64,000 nucleotides of DNA from Gnetum montanum (GCA_015680685.1 MNCI01004848.1:8052-72051), one strand, 5' to 3'. Positions 11,592 to 23,873 are shown, counted from the first letter of the stretch. Numbers and translations are program-made. The notes: generated from the letters alone by a model not told the origin.

Positions 11592-12638
11592 TGTTGATAT
11601 TAAAACCTTAAGGAAAATGAATAATAAGAATGTTTGTGTGATGATTGTGTGTAGGACAAGAATAGTGGAGACCACAAGAACCCACCAGACAAGAATGAAG
11701 ACTCAAGGAAAGAAAGATATAATAAGATGTCAAAGGGAAGTGTACAAGGACTTAAGAGGGAGAAAGGACAAAGATGAAGACTAAAGAAAAATGAAGAAGT
11801 TCCCAAGATCAAGGATGAGTCATATTAATGAAAGGAAGCCTTTGGAAGCAAATCCCAAAAACTAAGGAGATGTTTATATGAAGTAGAATATGTATTAGCT
11901 AAAATACAGTTGTTTAGAAGAAGATGTCTACATAAAATAATAAATGTCTCCATGAAGACATCTCCATATAGACATCTACAATGAAACAGAGATGTCTATC
12001 TAGAATGTAGATCTAATGCAAAGAGACATCCTAATCTTGAAGAAGATGTCTCTAGTGATCGTTAGATAGTTGTTGCACAAATTCCATGGTGATTTCAGAA
12101 ACATTAAGGCTATAAGAAGACTCCATTCTCTTGGAGAATGAGCAAGTGTTGAATGCAAGTAAGTGTCAACATCAAGAAAACTTTGTGAAAATTATTCTAT
12201 TGTATTTTTGTGTCTCATTAAACTATCTTTTATACTATTGTAAGAGATCTATTGTGTTGTACCTCAAAGTGCAAAGACCAAAAAATTAGTTGCATCCTTT
12301 CCTTATAATTCTTATTTTTCTTTTGTTGTTTTGTAGCATTAATGTGCTTCTTATGGGAAGGCATCATCCTTGAGCTTGTCAAGATCCTGCAGGATTGAGT
12401 GTTGGTGTAGCACCACAACACTCTAGAGCGAAGCATAAGTTGTAAAGGTTGTGGGATCCTAAAAACCACATTTTAAGCTTGTTGGGACCTTATGGGATTG
12501 AGTGGATTCATGGTGTCGAACCACTCTAGAGTAGAGTTTAGACCTGTATAGGGTGTGATACCCTTCAAACCACATTTTAAGAGGAAGAAATTCTAGAGGT
12601 CTGCAAGTGATCTACCCTCCAAGTGTGAACTACCCAAG
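11592..12638 (+). repeat. Element E 5' LTR, first part
   Basis: Aligns with 35295-36126 and then 46941-47160. An 11-base gap near the start separates the two copies. It is interrupted by element D after CCAAG (12634-12638) and resumes at 21710. It contains no clear TATA box. ORFs 11600-11812 and 12230-12469 on the minus strand fall inside this non-coding repeat. Confidence 0.85.
11865..12055. promoter_or_regulatory. Cluster of AGATGTCT / AGACATCT inverted motifs in the element E LTR
   Basis: At least seven copies of AGATGTCT, its reverse complement AGACATCT, or one-base variants lie within 190 bases, in both orientations. The 3' LTR has the same cluster at about 35580-35795. They could form hairpins or bind a factor; no known binding site is claimed. 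Confidence 0.5.
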
Positions 12639-13446
12639 TGATGAATTTTGGTTTACTAGGCTCTGATATCAGGTACACGATATTGAGTATGCAATACCAT
12701 GGCCTGGATACGATATTGTATACACAATATCATGATTCTTATGTTAGATTTTTAATAGAGCACTCAAGCTCATAGTGAGAGAGATTTTGGAGAGGGAGAA
12801 GTTCTTTTCTTTTGGTAGTTTAGTTTTAGTTTCTTTCTTTCAAGCTAGTTATTCTGAGCACATGCCTTCAGTGTGATGTTTGTAATTGTACGACACCTTT
12901 GTTCAAGTGTGATGTACTTGGACACGTGCATGACCAGCAATAAAGATCAAGATTACTTTCATCATTTTAGCATTCACTTAGATTAATTTTGTTGTTTTAA
13001 TCATTTAATGTCTTCTTTAGTTAATAGTCAATTTATTGTTATTTACTTTTCTCATCATTAAGTGGAATGTGTACACCTTAATCATGAGCGTTTAAGTATG
13101 AACACTTGGCATGCCCAGCAGTAATCCCATGAAGTCCAAAATGTGTATGGATGATTAAGGATGGATACCATCATCATAGGCTAATTTAGGTTTTACTCTT
13201 ATTATTAATTTAATTAATTTATCCTTTTTGTTATCAGGAGTAACATAGAGTTAGGACAACATCATATACCTCACTCTGGACTAAACCATACATGACAAAG
13301 CTACTACTAGTCCAGGTTGGAAGACAACAAACTAGGATCAACGTATATCTAGGTGCCACAACTAGTCCATCTGCGGAGTTCAACTAGATCGCATGTATAC
13401 ATTCATAATCATATGGTTGAGTGTAGAGGTACCTTGCTACTCATTA
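12639..13446 (+). repeat. Element D 5' LTR
   Basis: 808 bp, starting TGATGAATT and ending CATTA (originally TCATCA). U3 has repeated ATATC/GATAT motifs. The CTATAAATATAG box of the 3' copy (near 21003) is lost here, so this promoter is probably dead. An AATAAAG signal lies near 12940. Confidence 0.9.
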
Positions 13447-13447
13447 T

Positions 13448-13465
13448 TGGTGCCATTGCCAGGGA
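13448..13465 (+). other. Element D primer binding site (tRNA-Asp type)
   Basis: TGGTGCCATTGCCAGGGA begins one base after the LTR. It resembles the complement of the 3' end of plant tRNA-Asp (TGGCGCCGTTGCCGGGGA), the usual primer of Athila-group elements, with three transitions. Confidence 0.8.
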
Positions 13466-13573
13466 TGGTGCTAGTTATCTAGATTGGTTATATTACACAA
13501 GATCACTGTAATAAGGTATTAATGATATCTCTTTTTTGAGAAGTATTTAAACACACACCATGAATCTACAACA

Positions 13574-15620
13574 ATGTCTCACTCACATGGAAATGATTAT
13601 GAACCGTGTAGCACATCTATTCATTGGAGAACTAATGAATTATACAATGAAGAAGATTGGAGTGATCCACCTTATGAAGGGATTTTTCATGACCATTGCC
13701 ATCCTAATGACACTCAAAGACTACATTCACCTATGACAGGAAATCTTGAAGAAGATGACATCAGTCCTAAATTAGGGGAGGACTCAAGGCCTAAGACCTC
13801 CTTGGTGCTTAGAAATGATAAACCAAGGGACCATGAGGAATGTTATAGAAGCCATGGCTATCCTACCAATTCCTCCTTTTCATCTTCCCCCTCGACTTCA
13901 ACATCTATTTTTGATGAAGATGAACGTAGGTATAGGGATAGAGCTCCACGAAAGGGTCAGAGTAAAAGAAAAAATCGAACCCATGGACACACTCAAGGTG
14001 ATCAACATGAATACAAGCCCCATCATCACCATCGATCAAATAGAGATTTTAATCACAACATGTCTAATGATGATAAACCCCTGTTAGCTTCTAAAATCCT
14101 AATGTACATCACAAAGGCTATTAAGATATCTCACAGGAATTGCAAGAAGTGTCAACTACCTAAGCTCAACTTGAATAATATTTTAAAATTTGCTGGAGGC
14201 AATGATTCGGATCTACAACATCATTTATAGGCTTCCATGATGCTTGTGTGCTCAACAATGTGGATAGTAAATGGAAAAATATTAAGCTCTTCCCTAGGAT
14301 ACTAATTAATAAATTTAAAGTGTGGTATAAATCATTGGAACCAAATTCAATCAGACGATGGTCAACCATGTTAGAAATTTTCATTAAAAGATACCAAACC
14401 TATGCGTAAGTGTTCATCTTAAGAGACAAATCCAAAGATGGAAACAAGAACAACAAGAACCCTTGGACATGGCCTTGGATAGATACTATGAATTACTAAA
14501 TAAATTTCCAAGTCATAGGTTCTTTGAGAAAGAGCAAATACTCCACATTATAGATGGGGTTAGTAATGAAACAAGGGTGAACCTTGGAAAGTATGCTTGA
14601 GGGCAACTATATAAGCTCCAAGGCCACTAGGTCAAAGAACTAATAGAGCATCTGGCAAAAGAAGAGAGAGAATTATCTAAATGGGAGAATGCCAAAGCAT
14701 TTGAGAAGGACCCAACTTTGGAAACAACAAGGGTTTGAAATTACAATGGTGAGGAAACAACCAATTCTGAAAGGGTGATATAGTCCCAACCTTTGCCAAT
14801 ATAGAAATAAATAGATGAAATTGATGAAAAGCATAAGAAGATGACCATATGGGCAAATGAACAAAGTGTGAACTTAGAAGACACTGTCAGGGAGAGGGTC
14901 ATCCAAAATAAACCTGGCAATTAGAACAAATAGAGGACATAGAAATCAAAAACAATTAAGAACACTATTCTGCAACCAGGGAGAATGGCTAAGGGTAACA
15001 AGGCCAAAGGCTCAACTACAAATAATGAGGATGGATGTGATGTTTGTTTATATGACCATCCAAAGGGCCATTGCCTAGTCTTGTCACATCTATATGAGCA
15101 TTGGGTAGGGAAACTACACCCAAAATTTTTACAAAGGTATTAGTTTAGGTGCATCCCTATTCCACAAGGTAATTATGGACAACCCCATAACCCATTGTAC
15201 TATCCTAAGGGGAGCTATTACTAGCCTCAACACTTTGCTCCACCACAGTGGCAAAACTCACACACTTGGGGAAGGCCACCATCTAGCTAGCCACATCCTC
15301 CCTGTCTACCAAAACCAAACGCCTACTATGTTCAACATCCTGTTTCTCCAACTAATTCTGAATCCTCTATTTCTAATCACCATTATCACTCTCCTGAGCA
15401 CCATCAACCTATGTCTTTTCCTAAGGGATCACCATCCCATACTTCTCATACTTCTTCTCACCCTCAATATTCTCATCCTTCACCTCCTTCTACACTGCAA
15501 TTAGATGTATCAGATAGCTTTGCACCACCATGCCAACCAATAGATGTAACTTGTGCTGCTACTATTAATGAAAGTAGGTTCCTTCCACAATGTTGAAGTG
15601 TCCCTTCTTTAGGCATGACT
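13574..15620 (+). pseudogene. gag: Element D gag (broken)
   Basis: An ATG at 13574 opens a 218-codon frame that ends in a TAG at 14228. It is rich in Asp, His, Ser and Arg, like the N-terminal part of gag in elements A and C. Capsid-like sequence continues in other frames to about 14700. A zinc knuckle near 15036 has spacing C-x2-C-x3-H-x4-C, as in Athila gag. Proline-rich tail sequence ends near 15620. There are several stops and at least one frameshift. Confidence 0.75.
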
Positions 15621-17682
15621 GTAAGAAGAAGAATCACACTTCTAAACCTCCTTCACCTTCTAAACCAACCTAAGGAAAACCTAGTGCCACACCTTCCTTA
15701 CCCCCATCAATAGTCCTCTGTCACTATCTCTAGGCCTCCATCTCACACTGTAACATCCACATAATCCAGTGAATTCACCAATGTGAAGGGACACAAAAAT
15801 CCATGCATACTACCATATAGTCAATGGTATCATAGTGGGTTGGATTTCCCTCATAATGTACACACACCATCTAACCTACCCCACTATGCTCTCTATAATC
15901 ATGTGTGTGACCAATGAGTTTTTTAACTAGCGACCATACCACCAATAGACACCCTGTGGCTAGGGCATGAAGGGTTCCTAACATTTCATATGCATGGATC
16001 CTATTCATCCACTTATTAATCCTAGCCATGACCAACTATTTAGCTATGGGGGTCAGCCCCCATTCTAATTTCCAGGATTCTGAAGTGTTATTTTATCTTT
16101 TTTTTTACAATTTTTTGTCATTTCTCTATTTCTTTTACTTTTTTTAATTGTTGTTTTCAATTTTTCATTGTAATCTCAATTGTCAATAAATTGATCATGT
16201 TGCCCATTAAGGTGAGGTTTTTCTCTATGTTGACTAGTCATAAGGGACTGATTATTCAAACATTGAGACCATGACATCCATCCACATATTCCATTAATAA
16301 GAGGTTTGTGCTCTGGTCACAATGGTAACCTTTTTCATCATCTAACTATAAATAATTTGATAATCATTGTGTCTAGAGAGACGAGTGAAGGACCAAGGTG
16401 GAATGACAAGGGTGTGACATTAAGGGGATTTGTAGATTCTCTTTGGCTACTTTCATATGTTCTATTGTGTTGCCGAAGTTGTAACTATATCCTTGTAGAT
16501 CTAACAAAAAATGGGAGTAAGAGCAACTTAAATGGCACTAAATAAGATTTTGTGGGTCCCATTGGAAAGACATGTACCCATGCCTGAAGGTAGGAGACTT
16601 CATGGAGCCAAACACAAATAATAAAAAAAAAGAAGAAAGAGAAAAATGAAAGAAAGGAAGAGAGTAAGCCACCATGATGCTCTTCCCTTACTCCTCCCTT
16701 GAACAAAATGCCAAGTGATGTTACTCCTTGCAACTCTAATAGGATTCTAGTTGTTTGTTGATGGGATGAAGTGATGCAATGTCACTACAATGTGGTATGG
16801 ACTTGGTCAGAAACTTGGAAAGCTAGACATATGGTTATTTAATCACTAATCACACACAAGATTCCATTGTGACCATCATTAGAAACCTCATGTCCCGATT
16901 TCGGTGATCCCTTCAATTATCCATCTCATCTCATTGTCTGAGTGTTCCTAACTTATGGTTGGTGTAATGAACTATTATTATCTCAACTTAGTAGTTTTAA
17001 CATGTGTGTTTTGTTCATAGGTATATGTTGCATTCAACTTCTCTAGTGCCTACGGACATTAGAAGTGTGGTTCGATAAGGGCATCATAGGCTAGAGCCTG
17101 CTTTGGGGAGGACTCACTTGTGTAACTTTTTTAACTTGTCCTTGTTGCACATGATGCATTATTTTACACCCTCTGACTACTTACCTAAGTGCACTATCCT
17201 TTCCTTTATCATTTTAATCAATCATTCCTCAACAATTACTATACAACCTTCATCCTAGCTCCTTTTCACAAATTTTCTATATGATCCCACCATGACATAC
17301 TTTTGGTGTCTCAAAATTAATTTTCTAAATACCTCAAAGCTTCCAATTCAATTTTCAATCTTTCATTACATATCAAAAATTTCCTATTTCCACTCAGTCC
17401 TTGCATTCAATGAATTTCAGTGGGGACGTGATATTGCATCCTACATGATACTGGGTACTTGATATTAGGTACGTGATATCACGTCTTCCCTACCTATTAT
17501 AATCATGGCCCCATCCACTTCATGTTTGTTTCTCTCATTTGACACTAGGGGAGTTGTTGAAATTTTCCTTTGTGACTTAGCACTTTACATATTCATCTTC
17601 CAAGTGCAATATCTTGCTTCCTAACATTTTGATTTCAATTCTGTTTGATCCTAGTTGAACTTGGAGTGTTCCACTTAGTCAT
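15621..17682 (+). other. Element D region where pol is missing; 3' UTR-like sequence
   Basis: No protease, RT, RNase H or integrase motif is seen in any frame. From about 16080 the T-rich sequence and short blocks (for example TTTGGGGAGGACTCAC near 17102) match the 3' UTRs of A and C. A GATATC-rich stretch at 17425-17485, preceded by AGTGGGGACG, resembles a polypurine tract plus LTR start but has no LTR continuation. Confidence 0.6.
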
Positions 17683-17695
17683 GGGGGGGGGGGGG
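17683..17695 (+). repeat. G13 homopolymer, possible relic polypurine tract
   Basis: Thirteen G's preceded by TTAGTCAT, matching the CAGTCAT that precedes the true polypurine tract of element C. It is not followed by an LTR but by the leader of the extra reading frame. Confidence 0.5.
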
Positions 17696-18013
17696 TGTAC
17701 TACAGTAGGAAGTGCACATAATTTTTTTAAAATTTGCCATTGGTCGAAGGATATCATAGGGGTAAGAAATTCAATGTTTGCTAAAGAAACATTCTATGTT
17801 TAAATGCCAAGCTAATTTTTATCAATTGCCAGGCCACCCAAATGATTGTAAGGTTAACAATAACACCCTTTGAAGCCACTTCTCGAAAATATTTCTAACT
17901 CTAAAAATCATACTATGTAATTATGGATTATTAATTAAGGTAATGAGTAAGGTATGAATTGATAAAAATTTCTCTACACAACCTTAGTAATAATGATTTT
18001 TGTGTGATTACAA

Positions 18014-20729
18014 ATGGCCCCAAAAAGAAGAGATCAAGCAAGACCTTCCTAAGGAGTAGCTAAATGCCCGAGAGGAGGCAAAGGCTAGGAACCTCACATA
18101 GAACATGCAAAGTAGCAGGCCCACTCATTCAGCAATCATCAGGAAACCCCTACAATAATGTAATATGACCATGTAAAAGGTGGTGAAGTTAGAGTCCCAG
18201 AACCAAGGTAATGTCTCATGCTATCCCCAGAATGTCTCCAAGCCATTCAGGAGAAGTCCACCTTCACAGCTATGATTGTGGAGCTCTATTTTAGGCCTTT
18301 TAATAAGTTTGTCTCTGAACCAATGAAGACTCAACTTAAGGAATCTTCACTATGGCCCATTCTCTAAGAAAGTGATGACTGGTATTTAGGTGAAACATAC
18401 CAATTCTGGCATGGCAAGGAGGAAGACACCATTGCCAATGTAGGTGGTGTTTCCATTGATTTTTCTGCAAAGGCCATTACAAAGGTCATAAATCTTCCAA
18501 ACAAAGGATCAAAGGTTGCTCATTTTTCCACTCGCTCGAATGCAAACACAAGAAAATTATGGTTCAAATAGGCTTATGACAAAGAAAATAAAGTTTATGG
18601 AGAATTGACCCTAGAAGAAAGGATTTACTTTAAGATTGACACTTATTAAATTTTCCCCACCAAAGGTTTAAACAGATTATCTACTCATGTGGCGCAAGGC
18701 AGTGCAATTTTGATGGAAAAATTTAATGTGAATCTACCCCATTTATATCTAACAGAAATATTAAGGTAATTTGAAGAAAGAAAGAGATGGAAGCTTGCCT
18801 TGCCTTTTTCTTGCCTCATTAGGAAGCTGAATAGACATGTTGGAATCTTGAGCTATACGAATGATGTTCCTAGAAAAGCCCAAAATGCTTCATATGCTGA
18901 ACTACTTAAACCATGGGTGCTAAGGAAAGACGTTAGTGAGAAGTTAGAGCAAGAGGAAGAGTGAATGGTTGGGCCCACTATGCCTCAAATGGCAAGATCC
19001 AACCAACAACAGGAAGTGGGGCCCATCACACAACCCATAAGCAAGCAAGTCCAACAATCGCCACCACTGCAATAAGACTATCGACTGTCCATCAGTCACC
19101 TCCAAACAATCACTGAGACAGTCAGTTGGGAAAGTCGTGATGTCAAAAATCTATTTAGGATCATTGATGATGTTCTGCATCCCACTGTTTCAGCTAACCC
19201 TACAAGTGGACACATTTTATTAATTTCAGGAGGAGAGTCCCAGTGGTCTCAACAAATCTCTGGGAATGCCACATCCTTCCAAGTCAAATTAGAAATTGGT
19301 GAAGGTGCCATGGTTGTGGTCATGCAGCACCAGGATGTGGTGGGCATAGCAGAGGTGGTTGCAAACAACATTAAAGAATCTTTTAATGTCCTTATTGTGC
19401 CACTGGTAGATTTCACAAGAGCACATGATGCTCAAGTTCTAGCCAGTTTCTCAATGACTCCTGTGGAACATGAGGATGTTTTGGATTGCTTACTACAATG
19501 TTTAACATCCCCCAATATGTCACAGTAGCACAATTAGACCTCATTTCAACCAAAGAGAAATTGGTCATGGCTAAAGTTAGGACCAAGCATGTGGAAGAAA
19601 AGTTGCAAAGATTGCAAGAAAAGCTTGTCATCCTACAAGTTGAATGAAAGGATCCTTTTCAATTTATCATAGCTAACCAATTGGATGTTTTCAGAACTAA
19701 GCAACTGAATAAATTATTGGAAGAAAATAAAAAAGTGATAAGGGAGAAAGAACAGGCTGATTGGGATCCTTCAAAGGCCTTACAAGAGGAGAATAAATAA
19801 CTTGCTATTGAAAATCTTTAGTTGATGATAGTTGAGAAACAGAAGAATGTTCTCAAAGAAAGTTTCCAATAGATGTGAGAACAATTAGTTCAATTCAACC
19901 AAGATATGAATTACTTGACTAGGGAGAATAAAACCCTCTCCATGGAGCAGGTCCATGCCATCCATCAAAAGATAGCAATAGAGATAAGTGCATAGCAAAA
20001 TGAGGCCAAGAAGCATAAGAAGTTAAAAGATCACTTTCATGATCAGATGGGAATGTACAAGGAAATCATTGAAAAGGAGATCCATATGGCTAAGGCTCAC
20101 ACTAACTCTTTTAGTGCTCAACACACTAACTGGCGAGCTATACTAGATACTTATGCCTTTGCCCACCAAGTAGAATTGAAAAGCTTGGACCTGTAGATTC
20201 AGGACTTAATAGAGTACATGGAGTTGACAAATCTACAATATGCCAACTTGTCCATGTTAACAGTAGGGTGCCCAAGAACTGAGCTTGAGAAGAAAGTAGT
20301 TGGCACTTATGCTAAGTATGAGATAGAGTTTTCCGAACATAAGAAAACATTGCAAAAATTAGAAGTTGCAAACTATGAATTAGAAGTGGTCAAAGCAAGC
20401 TACCATGACCAAAAAGATGTAGCAACAAACATGGCTCGACAGCTGACAGATTACCAGGAATTACAAGATAAAGCTAGAGCCTATGAGGAGGAATGACAAC
20501 AGTTTGCTATGTGGTATGTCAAAGCAAACTAGATGTTTCCACAATTGTTGTGTTTGTGGAAGGTGCCAGCTCTATTAAACATTGGAACATCAGCATGGAT
20601 TGTGCATCATCCTTGGATAGAAGAAGAAATACTATAGGCACTTCTCACCCATCAACAATCTCAAGAGCCTGCAGGGTTATACAAAGCAAAAGCACCAATG
20701 GAGGAGCCACCACCTCCAGGAACCACATG
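18014..20729 (+). pseudogene. Element D extra reading frame: long coiled-coil protein (broken, unrecognised)
   Basis: An ATG at 18014 (MAPKRRDQ) follows an A-rich leader. With about a dozen stops and shifts near 18230 and 19530, one coding register can be followed to a TGA at about 20727. The first third has a block with IDFSAKAITKVINLPNKG, reminiscent of the plant retrotransposon-associated domain in which 'dFS..aIn..l.lp' is conserved; this likeness is from memory and weak. The last half (19540-20500) is heptad-rich with many Lys, Glu, Leu and Gln, so a coiled coil is likely. It ends in a proline-rich tail (PPPPGTT). Elements A and C have no equivalent. It could be an env-position ORF or a captured host gene. 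Confidence 0.55.
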
Positions 20730-20906
20730 AGTTCCAACATCTTGCATTTTTGTATTTTATGTTTTGTGTCCAAGTTTTGTGTTTTTAATACTACAGCATG
20801 GTTAGTTAGTAGTAGTCAATAATCCCATACCTTCATAATGTTTTGTAAGGGGCTCGTTTCTTATTGTATTAACTCAAGGATGAGTTTTTATTTAGTTGTG
20901 GGGGTA

Positions 20907-21704
20907 TGATGAATTGTGGTTTGCTAGGCTCCAATATTGAGTACATAATATCGCATCCTGGATACAATATCATATACATGATATCGCGATTCTTGTGTTA
21001 GCCTATAAATATAGCACTTAGGTGCACAATGAGAGAGATTTTGGAGAGGAAGAAGTTCTTTTCTTTTGGTAGTTTAGTTTTAGTTGCTTTCTTTCAAGCT
21101 AGTTATTCTCAGTGCATGCCCATAGTGTGATTTTTGTAATTGTATGACACCTTTTTTTGAGTGTGACGTACTTGGACATGTGCATGATCGAAAATAAATA
21201 TCGAGATTACTTTTATCATTGTAGCATTTACTTAATTTAATTTCATTATTTTAATTATTTAATGTCTTCTTTAGTTAACAGTTGATTTATTGTTATTTAC
21301 ATTTCCCATAAGTAAGTGGAATGTGTACGTCTTAATCACAAGTGTTTAAGTGCGAACACTTGGCACACCTAGTAGTAATCTCATGAAGTTCAAGATGTGC
21401 ATGGATGATTAAGGATGGATACCATCACCATAGGCTAATTTAGGTTTTACTCTTATCATTAATCTAATCAATTTATCTTTTCTGTTATCAAGAGTAACAT
21501 AGAGTTAGGACAACATCATATACCTTACTCTAGACTAAACCATACATGACAAAAGTACTACTAGTCCAGGTGGGAAGACAGTGAACTACGATTAACATAT
21601 AACTGTCTAGGTGCCACAACTAGTCCATCTGCAAAGTTCGATCAGATCATGCATACACACTCATATTCGTATGGTTGAGCATAGGGGTACCTTGTTGCTC
21701 ATCA
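20907..21704 (+). repeat. Element D 3' LTR
   Basis: 798 bp, TGATGAATT to CTCATCA, preceded by the polypurine tract GTGGGGGTA. The TATA box CCTATAAATATAG is at about 21002. Direct comparison with 12639-13446 shows mainly transitions and a few small indels. Confidence 0.9.
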
Positions 21705-21709
21705 CCAAG

Positions 21710-21802
21710 TTGGAAAATCATGGTAAAATTGGTTGTGTTCTTTGTGGCTGAAAATTTTAATTTGCGGAACTTATTCATTCCCCCTATCTAAGATGATCCT
21801 CA
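21710..21802 (+). repeat. Element E 5' LTR, second part
   Basis: It resumes after element D and its duplicated target with TTGGAAAATCATGG. It matches 47191-47291, including AAAATTGGTTGTGTTCTTTG and the terminal ATGATCCTCA / ATGATCTTCA. Confidence 0.8.
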
Positions 21803-21804
21803 AG

Positions 21805-21819
21805 TTGTATCAGAGCCTG
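21805..21819 (+). other. Element E primer binding site (tRNA-iMet type)
   Basis: TTGTATCAGAGCCTG lies two bases after the LTR. It corresponds to the TGGTATCAGAGC primer site common to plant Copia elements. Confidence 0.75.
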
Positions 21820-21894
21820 GTACTCTTGCTACCAATTCTACATCATCTTCAAGACTAAATAGTGGAGGGAACCTCATACACAAAGCCACCTATG

Positions 21895-22920
21895 TTCGAT
21901 GGATTCGACTTTTGTCTATTGGAAAGTGAGGATGCAGGGCTTCTTCGAATCTATGGAATTTGAAGTTTGGGAATCCATTCCTAAAGGCTACACATAGCCT
22001 ATCGACAACACAATAGGAGCCATCAAGCCCTATAATAATTTGAGTCAAGAAGAAAAAGATAAGTTCATGTTTGACTCTAAAGAAAAAATTTGTTTATATT
22101 TTGCTTTGAATAAAGTAGAGTTTAATAGAATAGTAAAATGTAAAATGGCCAAAGAAATTTGGCAAACATTAGAGGCTACCTATGAAGGAACATCTATAGT
22201 TAAGCAATCTAAATTATTAGTTTTGCAAAGTGAGTATGATAAGCTCAAGATGAGAGAAGGAGAAAATAAACACTATTTTTCTAGAGAAAATGATCTTGTT
22301 GTGGCCATTAGAGGTAATGGTAAAGATTTTCCAAAAATAAATGTTATTATAAAAATTATTAGGACACTGCAACCAAAATTTAGGCCAAAGGTGACTGCAA
22401 TGGAAGAAATCAGGGATTTTTCAACTCTGAAATTTGAAGAACTTCAAGAAAGGATCTCATAAGTAAAGGATCCATTCAAGAAAGGTAGCCCATAGCCCTA
22501 AAATTAGCCATCAAGGAAAAGGAACCTAATGAGCAAGATATGAGTAGTAAGAAGGAGGTATCTCTTCTCTCTAGAGGGTTGCAAAGACTCATGGCAAAAA
22601 GGGGGAGGTGCTTCAATCAACAAAGAGGTAAGGAAAGGAAAATTTTTTCCAACTCCAATATTGATTTTTCCTCTATATAATGTTGGGTATATGGTGGAAG
22701 AGTCCATTTGGCCTTTGAATGTCCTAATAATAATTGCATATGGCAACGAAAGGATAGAAATGATGACGAGTTGAAAAGGACCAACTTCTATACAAGTTGG
22801 GGTGATGGTGAGCAAAGTGAAGAAGAAGTTGACAACTCTACCAAAAATTCTCATCTCATATGCATGACTCTTACAAATGAAAACTCAAAACATGCTATTG
22901 AACCAAGTCGTAAGTATGAT
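21895..22920 (+). pseudogene. gag: Element E gag, upstream half (Copia type, broken)
   Basis: The clearest part is 22040-22462. It includes NKVEFNRIVKCKMAKEIWQ, LEATYEGTSIVKQSK and a late RTLQPKFRPKVTAMEE block, the pattern of Copia-type (UBN2) gag. A zinc knuckle near 22682 reads C-x2-Y-x4-H-x4-C, so the second Cys has become Tyr, a one-base change. A stop (TAA) precedes it. The frame is cut at 22920 by element C and continues at 32793. The product would have been the particle protein. Confidence 0.75.
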
Positions 22921-23728
22921 TGATGAACAGCGATATCGTGTACGCAATATCACATATGCGATATCACATCCACCACGCGATATCACATCCTGCCTCATCT
23001 TCTATAAATAAGAGGTGGCGCCCTTGGTTCCAAGGTAGTTAGATTTAGACCCTTAGCTAGACTCTTGTAGTTTTTTCATTCTAGAGTTAGAATTATTTCT
23101 GTTTGCCCGCAGTAAGAGTCATAGAGTGAATGGATCTTTATTCGAGAAATTTGTACCTAAGCACAATTTTGTGTACGGCAATAAAGACAAACTTTATGAT
23201 AAACCTTGCAGCATATAGATTAAGCTAATTAGTAATTAATGATTGTTTAATTCTTTTCTAGTTAATTAATATCTCTCTCAACCTTCAACCCCCTTAGTTA
23301 ACTACACTCAGTATGACCACTTCGAGCATGCGTGTAGCGCTTGGTAACCTAGTAACGATTAGTGTTTGGTAATCCCAACAGCATTGCACTAGTTCAGGAT
23401 GTGTACAGCAAGTGGGAATGGATACTGGTGTTAGGAACATTTAAAACTTAGTTAATGAATAGTTAATGTAAGCTAGCCACTTAGTTCTCTCTCCCTCTCC
23501 TTTATTAGTAGAAGACATAAAAAATACAAAATCTATAAAAATCATATACCTCAAGCATACTTAACCATACAACCATGACAATACAAGTAAGTTTGGGAAG
23601 ACAATGATTGATTAACCATGAGTGTTCCATTAAGGTGCATAAGCACTTGGTCCTTGGAGTTCGACCGGATTATGCGTGAAATGCTCGTATTCGTATGGTT
23701 GACTGTAGGGGTACCTCACCACTCATCA
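22921..23728 (+). repeat. Element C 5' LTR
   Basis: 808 bp, TGATGAACA to CTCATCA. U3 holds four or more GATATC or AATATC motifs in the first 65 bases. The TATA box CTATAAATA is at 23002, and an AATAAAGAC signal lies near 23180. No indel is needed to match the 3' copy; differences are largely transitions. Confidence 0.95.
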
Positions 23729-23729
23729 T

Positions 23730-23747
23730 TGGCATCATTTCCGAGGA
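23730..23747 (+). other. Element C primer binding site (tRNA-Asp type, decayed)
   Basis: TGGCATCATTTCCGAGGA starts one base after the LTR. Most differences from the tRNA-Asp complement are C-to-T or G-to-A changes. Confidence 0.75.
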
Positions 23748-23873
23748 CTTAGTTGTTTGTGTGCTGCGTAGAACATAGGAAATCATTCATATTGTTGGAA
23801 CATTAGAATGAACCCTTAGGGTTAATCAAAGAAAGAAGAGACAACAATACATTGCACACCGAATAAGACAAGA

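Larger units (their letters stand above)
12639..21704 (+). mobile_element. Element D: non-autonomous Athila-like LTR retrotransposon with an extra coding module
   Basis: It is bounded by LTRs 12639-13446 and 20907-21704 and flanked by the 5-bp duplication CCAAG (12634-12638 and 21705-21709). It has a tRNA-Asp-type primer site, a decayed gag, no recognisable RT or integrase, and a long decayed coiled-coil reading frame before its final polypurine tract. It sits inside the 5' LTR of element E, so it is younger than E. The 3' UTR blocks at 16080-17120 match those of A and C, which shows they are relatives. Confidence 0.9.

Noticed and set aside
16306-16545. 79-codon frame in element D
   Set aside because: It lies in 3' UTR-like sequence shared with A and C, which do not keep it open.
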